From Myxococcus sp. CA023 (lineage in GTDB: Bacteria; Myxococcota; Myxococcia; Myxococcales; Myxococcaceae): DNA of 59,961 nt. The position numbers and the translations under genes are program-made. The notes under the pieces are model-generated. The model had not been told where the DNA came from, did not search any database, and saw only the letters and a list, made by a program, of their open reading frames with translations. Numbering within the stretch: the stretch's first letter is position 1; every line of letters begins with the position of its first letter. Positions 27,393 to 35,316 of this stretch are shown in pieces. Location of the stretch: assembly GCF_010998615.1 (NCBI RefSeq), contig NZ_JAAEAH010000061.1:1-59961 (forward strand), in the 5' to 3' direction.

Positions 27393-27458
27393 CGGGAAAC
27401 GCCCTGGGCGCGCCCGGTGCCCCTCCACACCGCGCGTGATGGCCCAGGGCCTTTCCCG
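27393..27458. terminator. Long hairpin after the heme operon
   Basis: A 17-bp inverted repeat with one mismatch (27393-27409 pairs with 27442-27458) encloses a 32-nt loop that can itself form GC pairs. Flanking bases extend the stem toward about 25 bp with GU pairs and one mismatch. It begins 38 bp after the hmuV stop codon. It probably ends or stabilises the heme mRNA; there is no T-run, so Rho-independent termination in the classic sense is not shown. Confidence 0.55.
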
Positions 27459-27597
27459 TGGGAGGCGCCGTTTCGCCACGCTGGCGGCAGACGGGTAGGG
27501 AGGCCGTGGCCTGCCCGGTGCTCCCACGCCGCACATCGGGCGTGCTGTCGTGCCTCCTCACCCCGTCCCCGTTCGGTGGACGCGGAGGTGCCACGCA

Positions 27598-27714
27598 TTG
27601 CGTTTCGAAGCGGCGGTGTTGTGCCTGGGCATCCTCGTGCTGGCGTGCGGGCCGGAGCAGGACGGGCCACCATGTGAATCCGATGGAGCCCCAGCCTGTG
27701 CCCACGGAACCTGA
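27598..27714 (+). CDS. Tiny lipoprotein (38 aa), possibly frameshifted
   Basis: A 38-codon frame begins at TTG 27598 with GGAGG 9 nt upstream and encodes LRFEAAVLCLGILVLAC, a complete signal peptide with lipobox LVLAC, then a short tail with two more cysteines. The stop codon is at 27712-27714. A different frame continues open to 27778 (ending TTDEEP), so a single indel could have shortened a protein of about 59 residues. It sits in the 606-bp gap between hmuV and the EamA gene. Confidence 0.45.
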   Translation: MRFEAAVLCLGILVLACGPEQDGPPCESDGAPACAHGT

Positions 27715-27810
27715 ATTGCCCGCCGTGCTCATGACGGGGGACGGCACGCATACTGGCACTACGGACGAGGAGCCCTGACCGCAAGGGGGGCGGGGTCGAG
27801 GCTGGCAGGT

Positions 27811-27875
27811 CGCTGTTCGGAAATGTCGGGACTTTTGATCCGGTCGGTCAAAACCCCCGACATTTCCGAACAGCG
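27811..27875. repeat. Long inverted repeat, copy 1 of a dispersed element
   Basis: Perfect 20-bp arms CGCTGTTCGGAAATGTCGGG (27811-27830) and its complement (27856-27875) flank a 25-bp centre that contains a further TTTTGA/TCAAAA pairing, giving a nearly continuous hairpin. The same arm, plus the following GAGCTC, occurs 30 kb away at 57754. Such repeated hairpins in intergenic DNA are typical of REP/MITE-like elements or of a family-wide terminator. Confidence 0.85.
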
Positions 27876-27960
27876 AGCTCGCGAACGGCCTCCAAGGGGG
27901 CGCTGCGCCCGTGCGGGGATTGGAGTAGTCACGGGCGTAGGTCGTCGTCGAGGAGCCGCA

Positions 27961-28809
27961 TTGGAGACTGCTGCGCTGGTGCTGGTGTTGTCGTCCGCGT
28001 TCCTGCACGCGGCTTGGAATGCGCTGCTCAAGCGTCATCCCAATCCGGAAGTGGGCGTGGTGAGCGTCATGTCCGTGGTCATCCTGGCCAGTGGCATCTG
28101 GGCGCTGGGGATGCGTGGCCCTGCGTTCTCCAGCACGGAGGGGCTCGTTTGGGCGCTGTGGGCGGGCGTGTGTGAGAGCGTTTACCTCGCGGGGCTCGCG
28201 CGGTCGCTGCGTCAGGCGCCACTCGGGCTCGCGTACACGGTGTCTCGTGGCGGCGCGATGCTGCTCGTCTGGCCGGTGTCCGTGCTGTGGCTGGGGGAGG
28301 CTGTGTCCTCGTGGACGGTGTCGGGCGTGGCGATGCTCTGCGTTGGGCTGGCGGTGATGAACCTGTCCCGTCCATCGGGGGCCGCAGGGGCGGGCGTGGC
28401 GTGGGCGGCCTTGTCGGCGGTGGGAATCGCGGGCTACCACTTGAGCTACAAGATGGCACTGGGGACGGGCGCGCAGCCTCCTGCGTTGTTCGCCACCGGC
28501 CTGCTCGTCGCGCTGCCCGTGCTCATCCTGGAGCGGGGCCGTCAGCAGGGGTGGGCTGCCTTCCGCCGGGAGGCTTTGCTCGCACCGGGGCTTGTTCTGA
28601 CGGCGGGGCTCATCTCCGCGTTGTCGTTCGGCCTGTTGTTGACGGCGCTGGCGGGGGGAGGCGCAGGCGCGGTGCTGACGCTTCGAAACACCTCCATCGC
28701 CTTCGCGCTGGTGCTCGCGGCGCTCCAGGGGGAACGCTTGGGCCGGCGGCAACTGTCGGGCGCCGCGCTCGTCGCCGTGGGCGCGTTGTTGCTCGGCGTG
28801 CCGGCATAG
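27961..28809 (+). CDS. EamA/DMT-family transporter
   Basis: 282 aa, about ten membrane helices in two EamA repeats. The second repeat ends with GAVLTLRNTSIAFALVLAAL followed by QGERLGRRQLSGAALVAVGA, the usual DMT pattern. TTG 27961 has AGGAG 5 nt upstream and starts directly at the first helix; the longer frame from 27823 would translate the inverted repeat and is rejected. Substrate cannot be predicted; relatives export amino acids or other metabolites. Confidence 0.85.
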   Translation: METAALVLVLSSAFLHAAWNALLKRHPNPEVGVVSVMSVVILASGIWALGMRGPAFSSTEGLVWALWAGVCESVYLAGLARSLRQAPLGLAYTVSRGGAMLLVWPVSVLWLGEAVSSWTVSGVAMLCVGLAVMNLSRPSGAAGAGVAWAALSAVGIAGYHLSYKMALGTGAQPPALFATGLLVALPVLILERGRQQGWAAFRREALLAPGLVLTAGLISALSFGLLLTALAGGGAGAVLTLRNTSIAFALVLAALQGERLGRRQLSGAALVAVGALLLGVPA

Positions 28810-29004
28810 GTGGGTTCAACGCTGGACCGCGCGGACGCGATGCCCATGCGCGCATTTGTCCGCGCTGCTGTGGCTCGCGCGCGGTCAGTTCATCTCGCGC
28901 GCAGGCCTTGCAGTGAGACGTCCTGCGAGACGCCTATGGCGTGGGCGTGCACACCCTCCGCCCATCTCGCCGCATGCATTGCGGCGAGACGTTCCGCGAG
29001 CGGC
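28810..29004. other. Intergenic region with an imperfect direct repeat
   Basis: Two 33-bp segments beginning GAGACGT and ending GGCGTGGGCG (about 28914-28946 and 28988-29020) differ at five positions. The second runs into the 3' end of the convergent TPR gene, suggesting a small tandem duplication of that gene's end. No gene is visible. Confidence 0.4.
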
Positions 29005-30924
29005 CTACGGCGTGGGCGCGGACGCCGTCAGCCGCTTCAGTGCGTCCTTCGCATCTGGGTGGTCCGGCTGCAACTGCACGGCCATCTTGTAGGCATCCTT
29101 TGCCTCGTCGATGCGCTTCGTCGCCTCCAGCAGTTGCCCGAGTGCGTTGTGCGGCTCGGCGAAGTTCGGGTCCGCCTGCACGGCGTTGCGGAAGGACTTC
29201 TCCGCGCCCTTCGTGTTGCCCTGCTGGTACAGCGTGTGGCCCATGTACAGCAGGCCCAGCGAGTGGCGTGGGTCCACCGACAGCACGGACGTCAGCACCT
29301 TCTTCGCCTTCGCGCCGTCGCCGCCACGTAGGTAGATGAAGCCCAGCTCCGCGCGAGCCTCGAGCTGCGCCGGGTCCTTCGCCACCACCGCCTCGAGCTC
29401 CGACACCGCAAGGTCCGGCCGCCCTCGCCGCGAATGGACGATGCCCAGCCGCGCCAGCGCCGCGGTGTCGCCCTCTTCGCCGTCCTTGGGCTTGAGCAGC
29501 CCCTCCGCCGCCACATAGTCGCCCATGGCCAGCAGCAGGTCCGCGAGCGCCAGCTTCGCGGCGCGATTGGCGGGGTCCTCGTCCAGGAGGGCCTTGTAGA
29601 GCGGTTGTGCTTTCGCGCCCACCCGCTTCTGCGCGTACACATCCGCGAGCGCCAGCCGGTTCTCCGGCGTGGGGGCGAGCTTCACACCCTCTTCGTACTC
29701 GGCGATGGCGCCATCCAAGTCACCCTTGGCGCGCAGGGCCTCGCCATAGGCGGCGCGGGCGCTCGCGTCCTTCGGGAAGGCGTCCACGGCCGTCTTCAGG
29801 GTGGCCACCGCTTCGTCCGCCTTGCCCAGGCTGAGCCACGCGCGAGCAAGTCCCTGGTACGCCTCCGTCGTCTTCTTCCCGTCCTCGGCGCTCTTCTCGA
29901 TGGCCGTCTTGAAGGCCTCCACGGCCTGCTTCTTCTTGCCCTGCGTCAGGTACAGGTGGCCCAGCTGCGTGTACGGCCCGCTGGACCGCTGCGGCTCCAG
30001 CACCACGGCCTTTTCGAAGGCCTTCGTGGCCCGGGCGTAGTCACCGAGCTGGTAGTACGCCAGCCCCAGGTTGAAGTGCGCCTCGGCGAACTTCGGGTCT
30101 GCGGCGATGGCCTTGAGGAAGGCGTCGGTGGCCTTGCGCGGGTCGCCCTTCTCGTTGAACGCCACGCCCATGTTGTTGTGCGCGCTGGCGTGCTTGGGGG
30201 CGGCGGCGAGCGTGCGCTGGTACTCGGCGATGGCGCCGTCCAGGTCGCTCTCCCGCATGAGGAGCACGCCGAGGTTGTAGTGCGCCTCGGTGTCACCCAG
30301 CTTCTGCCGGGTGGCCTCGCGCAGCGTCTCCTTGGCCTCGCCGTTGAGGCCCTTCTCCGCCAGGGCCTTGCCCAGATTCACGCGGGCCACGTTGAGCTTC
30401 GCGTCCAGCTTCAACGCCTCACGGTAGGCCTCGATGGCGTCGTCCGTGCGGCTGGCGCGCTGCAGGGCCTCGCCCAGGTTGAAGCGCAGCTCCGCGTCCT
30501 GAGGGGCCAGCTCCACCGCTACCGCGTACTGGCTGATGGCCACGTCGCGCTCGTCCAGCACGCGCGCCAGCAGGCCGCGCTCGGCCCGGAGCGTGGACTC
30601 CTCGGGGAAGGCGGCGATGGCCGCGTCCAGCACCGTGCGCGCCTGCTCCGGCTCGCCGGACAGGCGCAGCGCGCGGGCCAGGGCCAGCTTCGGCGGAATG
30701 AGGTCCGGCTCCTGGGCCACCAGCTTCTTCAGGGGCGCCACGGCCTTCTTCGGCGTGTTGAGCGCGAGGAAGGCGGTGCCCAGGCGGTACAGGGCATCCG
30801 CGTCGTCGGGGGACTCGGCCAACCGCGCGCTCTCCACGGCGGCGGTGCGCTCGAGCGTGGCCGTGTCGGGCTCGGCGGCCTGCGCGGTGAGGAGCTGGAG
30901 CACCAGGAAGCTGGCAGTCTTCAT
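29005..30924 (-). CDS. TPR-repeat protein, last gene of Glt/Nfs-like operon
   Basis: 639 aa. Signal peptide MKTASFLVLQLLTAQAAEP, then at least fourteen tetratricopeptide repeats along almost the whole length (for example AHYNLGVLLMRESDLDGAIA and AHFNLGLAYYQLGDYARATK). The stacked repeats form a periplasmic scaffold for protein contacts. Start at ATG 30924 with GGAGA upstream; it overlaps the previous stop codon by one base (TAATG). It ends an eight-gene operon that resembles gliding or spore-coat export machines. Confidence 0.88.
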   Translation of the reverse strand: MKTASFLVLQLLTAQAAEPDTATLERTAAVESARLAESPDDADALYRLGTAFLALNTPKKAVAPLKKLVAQEPDLIPPKLALARALRLSGEPEQARTVLDAAIAAFPEESTLRAERGLLARVLDERDVAISQYAVAVELAPQDAELRFNLGEALQRASRTDDAIEAYREALKLDAKLNVARVNLGKALAEKGLNGEAKETLREATRQKLGDTEAHYNLGVLLMRESDLDGAIAEYQRTLAAAPKHASAHNNMGVAFNEKGDPRKATDAFLKAIAADPKFAEAHFNLGLAYYQLGDYARATKAFEKAVVLEPQRSSGPYTQLGHLYLTQGKKKQAVEAFKTAIEKSAEDGKKTTEAYQGLARAWLSLGKADEAVATLKTAVDAFPKDASARAAYGEALRAKGDLDGAIAEYEEGVKLAPTPENRLALADVYAQKRVGAKAQPLYKALLDEDPANRAAKLALADLLLAMGDYVAAEGLLKPKDGEEGDTAALARLGIVHSRRGRPDLAVSELEAVVAKDPAQLEARAELGFIYLRGGDGAKAKKVLTSVLSVDPRHSLGLLYMGHTLYQQGNTKGAEKSFRNAVQADPNFAEPHNALGQLLEATKRIDEAKDAYKMAVQLQPDHPDAKDALKRLTASAPTP

Positions 30925-31559
30925 TATAGGTTCTCCACGTAGGGACTCGCGCGCGCGTCGAAGGTCTTCTTCGCGAGCGCCGCCTTCTTCGCCTCCCACG
31001 CCTCCCGCGCGGTCTTCTCTTCCTTCTCGTCTCCAGCGAGCTCGGCGCGTTCCTCCTTCACCTCCGCCTTGCACTCGGAGACCTGCTCCTCGAATTCCTT
31101 CGGGTCCAGCCGCTCGCTGCCCTCGACCTTCGCCTTCCGGGCGGCCTGCAGCCGGGCCAGCTCGAACTCGGCGAAGGCGCAGCGCAGCGCCAGCCGCTCC
31201 ACGTCCCGCAGGCCCACGCTGAGCCGCTGCCGGGCGCGCAGATACTCCACGCGGGCTTCGGCCTCGGCGATGGCCAGCTTCGCCACCTCGCGAGACACCT
31301 CGTCCGACGCGCGGTCCACTTCATCCTCCGCGGCTTCCTTGCGGGAGCGGGCGCGGCGGATGTTGTCGCGGGCGCGGCCAATCTCGTTGTCGGCCTCGTC
31401 CACCCTGTCGATGGCGAGCGCGAGGTTGTTCTCCGCCTCCAGCAGCTCGATGCGCGCCTCGTACGGGAGCTTCTTCTCCATCGAATCGGGCACGCGCATG
31501 TTGTAGCTGGCGCCGCACGCGGAGAGCAGGGGGAGGGTGAGCAGGACAAAGCGCTTCAT
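30924..31559 (-). CDS. Coiled-coil lipoprotein
   Basis: 211 aa. Lipobox LSAC after a short signal peptide. Residues about 30-200 are almost entirely charged helix (EARIELLEAENNLALAIDRV and onward) with heptad spacing, so a long coiled coil is likely. It is coupled to its neighbours by overlapping codons. A structural spacer role between outer membrane and periplasmic TPR proteins is plausible but inferred. Confidence 0.75.
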   Translation of the reverse strand: MKRFVLLTLPLLSACGASYNMRVPDSMEKKLPYEARIELLEAENNLALAIDRVDEADNEIGRARDNIRRARSRKEAAEDEVDRASDEVSREVAKLAIAEAEARVEYLRARQRLSVGLRDVERLALRCAFAEFELARLQAARKAKVEGSERLDPKEFEEQVSECKAEVKEERAELAGDEKEEKTAREAWEAKKAALAKKTFDARASPYVENL

Positions 31560-32050
31560 GGAACCGTCGCCTCGAAGCTTCCGAAGATGGTGCGCCCGGA
31601 ATAGGTGTGGGTGCCGTTGACGAACGTGACGTGGAACTCGCCGGAGATGCGCTGGCCCTGCTGGCTGGGGAGGGCCTTCACCTTCAGCCCACCCACCCGC
31701 AGCTCCGGGAAGGTCCGCGCCGGCTCATCCAGCACGTTGCGGCCAATGGCGCCGCGCTGGGCGCCGTTGGCCAGGACTTCCGCCAGGTTGACGTCCAGCG
31801 AGCCGGTGTAGCCCTCCGGGAGCATGTCCTGCACCCGGGCGCTGACCTTCAGCACCGTGTTGGTGCCGGTGCCCTGCTGGGTGACGAAGTTCACCGCCAG
31901 CTCACCTTCGGCCAGATGCGCCTCCGCGCGGTCGTAGCGCAGGTCGAGCAGCGACGTCACGCTGCCCTCCAGCCGCCCGCCCTCGTCGCCACAAGCGCAG
32001 AGGATGGCGGTGAGCAGGACGCCGAGCCACGATGCACGCGAGGGCCTCAC
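31556..32050 (-). CDS. Small lipoprotein, Glt/Nfs-like operon
   Basis: 164 aa. GTG 32050 overlaps the previous stop codon as GTGA and has GGAAGG 7 nt upstream, so it is preferred over GTG 32065 or ATG 32056. Lipobox LCAC, then a beta-rich domain opening RLEGSVTSLLDLRYDRAEAH and ending with a strand pair GTHTYSGRTIFGSFEATV. The same order of elements (GSVxxL, then VE/AEAHL, then late RxxxGxF strands) occurs in the lipoprotein at 57151-57723, so the two appear related. Confidence 0.75.
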   Translation of the reverse strand: MRPSRASWLGVLLTAILCACGDEGGRLEGSVTSLLDLRYDRAEAHLAEGELAVNFVTQQGTGTNTVLKVSARVQDMLPEGYTGSLDVNLAEVLANGAQRGAIGRNVLDEPARTFPELRVGGLKVKALPSQQGQRISGEFHVTFVNGTHTYSGRTIFGSFEATVP

Positions 32051-35000
32051 TTGCATGCCTTCCACCCGCCGTCCACGTCGTTGCCGCCCAGCGAGGCCAC
32101 GTCCTTGAGCACGGCCAGCTCGCGGCGTGCGCCGTCGACGTCACCGAAGCGGCAGCGCAGCGCGGCCAGGTTGAGGCGCGCCTTGCCGAAGGTGGGGTCG
32201 GAGTCCATGGCGCGGCCGTATGCCTCGCGCGCGCCCATGGCGTCACCCATGTGGAGCAGCGCCAGACCCAGCGCGGAGTGCGCCGAGGCCCGCGTGTCCT
32301 GCAGCTCCGTGACGCGGCCCAGGGTGAGCTGCGCCATGCCGTACTGGCGCGCGTCCAGGTAGGCCAGACCCAGTGCCTCCAGCGCCTCCGCGTTGAGCGT
32401 GCGCTCGGCCTTCTTGCGCAGCTCCTCCAGGGACGCCGGCTGCGTGGGCGTGCCCGGCTGCGGCACCGGCAGCGCCGCCGTCTCCGTGCGAGCGCGGCAT
32501 CCCACCACCGCGGCGCTGAAGACCTCCAGGGACTCGGCGCGGGACAAGCAGGCCTTGAACGCCTCGTCGGAGCGCGCCTTCAGCGGCGTCACCTGCTCCT
32601 TCACCGCGGCCCGGAACTGCTGCGCCTCCGCGGCGGAGAGGCCCGCGGGAACGGCCGTGCCCTCCACCACGTCCGCGATGTGGCCGTATGCGAGCGCCAG
32701 CTTCCACAGCGAGGCCACCGCCCACTCGGCGTAGCCCAGCGACGCGGCCTGCGTGTAGATGCCCTCCATGCTCTGGAGCGCGGCGACCTTCTCCTCCACC
32801 TGGTCCGCCGGCAAATCTCTGTAGCCGCGGTAGAGGATTTCGCCCAGGTACCAGAGGCCCTTCGCCGCCTCCTCGGTGCCGCCGTTGGGGCCCTGCACCG
32901 CGGTGGTGAGGGTGGCGATGAGCGCGTCGGCGGGCGCGGTGGGCGCGGTGGTGGCCTGCACCTCGGCCAGCACCGCCGCGGCGGCGGCGCTGTGACGGTC
33001 CATCTTCAGCGCGGCCTCGGCCGCCGTCTTCGCGCGGGCGTAGTCCTTCTGCTTCAGCCGCGTCTCCGCCAGCATCACCAGGATGTCCGCCTTGCGCGCG
33101 CCAGCGATGTCGGCGGCGGCCTCCAGGTCACGCGCCGCCTCCTTGTGCTCGCCCAGCGCCATGCGCAGCCGCGCGCCGGCCAGCCAGCCGTCCACGGCGG
33201 CGAAGTCGCCACCCAGCTTCTGGCCCACCTGTTCGAACCAGCCCGCCGCCTCGCCGAACGCCGCGGCCTCCGCCGCGTGCCGGCCCAGCGTCAGCAGCAC
33301 GTCCGACAGGTACTGGCTCTTCGGGTAGTCCTGCACCAGCTTCGTGCCCAGGTCTCGCTGGGCCTGCATGTCGCGCTTCTCGCGCGCCGCGGTGAACGCG
33401 CCGTAGAGCGCCTTCTCGCCGATGTCGGAGTTCTTGTTCTCGTCGGCGACCTTCACCAGGCCCTGGATGACGTCGCCCGTCTCCTGGGCGCTCTGCAGGG
33501 CCAGCTCATCCAGCGCCTCGGCGCGGCTCTGCGTGAGAATCTTCTGCACGTCCGCGCGGAAGCTGGCCGGCAGCGGCGCGCCCAGCAGCTTCTTGCCCGT
33601 CTCATCCAGGCCCTTGAAGTCGTTGAGCTGCCGCAGGCTGTCCAGCGCCAGGTTGCCCGCGATGGGGGCTTCCTTGTGCTGCGGGTGGCTCAGCGCGAAG
33701 GCGGTGAACAGCTCCGCGGCCTTCGGGTACTCGCCGTCCTCGTAGTAGGCGCGGGCGATGTTGAACTTCACCACCAGGGCATTCTCACTGCGGGGGTAGC
33801 GCGACACGAAGTCGGCGCCCAGCAGCTTCATGGCCTGACGCGCGTCCGCCACCTCGAAGGCGTTGCGCGTCTGCGCCTCCTCCGGCTTGAGCGTGGAGAA
33901 GTGCGCCAGCAGCGCGGCGTTGAGCGCTTCCTCCTCACCCTTCGCGTCCTTGGCCTTCACCTGGTAGCGGGCCAGCTCCTCGAACTGGCGCGCGGCCTCG
34001 GGGTACGCGTTGGCGGAGAACAGCGCGTCCGCGCGGTTCTTCATCATCGTGCGCACGTGCTGCTCGGGCCGGAAGAGGCCCAGGTACGCCTGATAGGCCT
34101 CCGCCGCGCTCACGTAGAGCGCTTTGTCGTTCTTCTTCTGCGCCTCCACATGGAGCAGGGTGGAGAGGTCGCGCGCCATCTCCTCCAGCTCCACTAGGTG
34201 CTTCTTGCGCTCGGCCTCCGCCAGCTCGGGGTCCGTCTTGCTCTGCACCGCGGCGCGCACGAGGATTCGCAGGTCCTCGGCGTCCGGCAGCACCTTGCCC
34301 TTGGATGCCTTGATGGCGTCGTAGAGCTTTTGGCCGCGCTCCAGGTCCAGCTCCGGGTCGTGCTGGATCTCCATCAGCTTGCGCAGCGCGGGGATGGCCC
34401 ACTCGTACTGCTGCTTGATGAAGTACCGGTTGCCCAGCTTGTCCAGCGCGAGCGCGTACGTGGCGCGGCTGTCGCTGAGCTTCTCGAAGTAGTTGAGCGC
34501 GCCCTTGGGGGGCTTGGCCTCGGTGTAGCTGTACACGAGGTCCAGCAGGGCCTCGCGCTTGACGTTGAGCGCCTTCTTCACGTCCACGCCGGGCAGCGGC
34601 GCGCTGGCGGCCGCGGCCTCGAAGAAGGTGACGGCCTCCGCGTGCTTGGCCTGATTCACGCGAATCCAGCCCATCTTGTAGCGGGCCAGGTCGTGCACCG
34701 GTGAGGGCGGGGCCTCCAGGATGGCCTGGTAGTGCTTCTCCGCCTCGCCCAGGTCGGCCTTGTCGAAGAAGTGGTCGCCCAGAATCTGCTCCGCCTCCAG
34801 GCGCAGCGGGCTGCCAGGGAACTTGCGCGTCAGGTCGCCGAGCGTCTTGAGCATCTCGTCGAACTGGCCCAGTTCGCGCTGCTCGTGCGCCAGGTAGAAC
34901 GTCACCTGGTCGCCGTCCTTGAAGTCCGGATACTCGCGCAGCAGCCGGTAGTACATCTGCACGGCCTTCTGCTTCAGCAGCCGCGTCTCAGGGGAGACGA

Positions 35001-35316
35001 TGGCGCCGCTGGCCCCCTCCGGCCGCGACTCGGCCTGGAGGTAGTACACGTAGCGGCTCTTCTCCACGTAGAGCTCGGCCAGCCGGAACTGGAGGTCCGG
35101 CAGGTAGGGCGCGTTGCGGCTCTTGGAGATGAGGCGTTCCGTCTCGCCGATGGCGCGGTCCACCTTGAAGATGTCGCGCTTGAGCTTGGCGATGAGCTCG
35201 TCGCGCTCCTTGGCCTTGGAGACAATCGGGTTGATGCCCGGGCCGGGACGTCCAGCGCCACCCGGGGCGGCCGCGAGCATCGCGGCGGCAATCAGGCCCG
35301 TCAGGTGGCCGGTCAT
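32047..35316 (-). CDS. Large periplasmic TPR protein (GltD/AgmU-like)
   Basis: 1089 aa. Signal peptide (MTGHLTGLIAAAMLAAAPGG), then about 1000 residues of TPR and TPR-like helices (for example AEKHYQAILEAPPSPVHDLA, KFNIARAYYEDGEYPKAAEL, ALGLAYLDARQYGMAQLTLG). Length and composition recall the large TPR proteins of the gliding complex (AgmU/GltD) and the Nfs complex, but the gene order here is different, so no symbol is given. ATGA overlap with the upstream gene. Confidence 0.82.
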   Translation of the reverse strand: MTGHLTGLIAAAMLAAAPGGAGRPGPGINPIVSKAKERDELIAKLKRDIFKVDRAIGETERLISKSRNAPYLPDLQFRLAELYVEKSRYVYYLQAESRPEGASGAIVSPETRLLKQKAVQMYYRLLREYPDFKDGDQVTFYLAHEQRELGQFDEMLKTLGDLTRKFPGSPLRLEAEQILGDHFFDKADLGEAEKHYQAILEAPPSPVHDLARYKMGWIRVNQAKHAEAVTFFEAAAASAPLPGVDVKKALNVKREALLDLVYSYTEAKPPKGALNYFEKLSDSRATYALALDKLGNRYFIKQQYEWAIPALRKLMEIQHDPELDLERGQKLYDAIKASKGKVLPDAEDLRILVRAAVQSKTDPELAEAERKKHLVELEEMARDLSTLLHVEAQKKNDKALYVSAAEAYQAYLGLFRPEQHVRTMMKNRADALFSANAYPEAARQFEELARYQVKAKDAKGEEEALNAALLAHFSTLKPEEAQTRNAFEVADARQAMKLLGADFVSRYPRSENALVVKFNIARAYYEDGEYPKAAELFTAFALSHPQHKEAPIAGNLALDSLRQLNDFKGLDETGKKLLGAPLPASFRADVQKILTQSRAEALDELALQSAQETGDVIQGLVKVADENKNSDIGEKALYGAFTAAREKRDMQAQRDLGTKLVQDYPKSQYLSDVLLTLGRHAAEAAAFGEAAGWFEQVGQKLGGDFAAVDGWLAGARLRMALGEHKEAARDLEAAADIAGARKADILVMLAETRLKQKDYARAKTAAEAALKMDRHSAAAAAVLAEVQATTAPTAPADALIATLTTAVQGPNGGTEEAAKGLWYLGEILYRGYRDLPADQVEEKVAALQSMEGIYTQAASLGYAEWAVASLWKLALAYGHIADVVEGTAVPAGLSAAEAQQFRAAVKEQVTPLKARSDEAFKACLSRAESLEVFSAAVVGCRARTETAALPVPQPGTPTQPASLEELRKKAERTLNAEALEALGLAYLDARQYGMAQLTLGRVTELQDTRASAHSALGLALLHMGDAMGAREAYGRAMDSDPTFGKARLNLAALRCRFGDVDGARRELAVLKDVASLGGNDVDGGWKACK

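Noticed and set aside
27458..27778. 106-codon frame in the hmuV-EamA spacer
   Set aside because: It starts within the long hairpin and shows no signal, domain or ribosome site; the 38-codon lipoprotein frame is better supported.
27823..27960. N-terminal extension of the EamA transporter
   Set aside because: It would translate the inverted repeat; a good ribosome site precedes TTG 27961 at the first helix.
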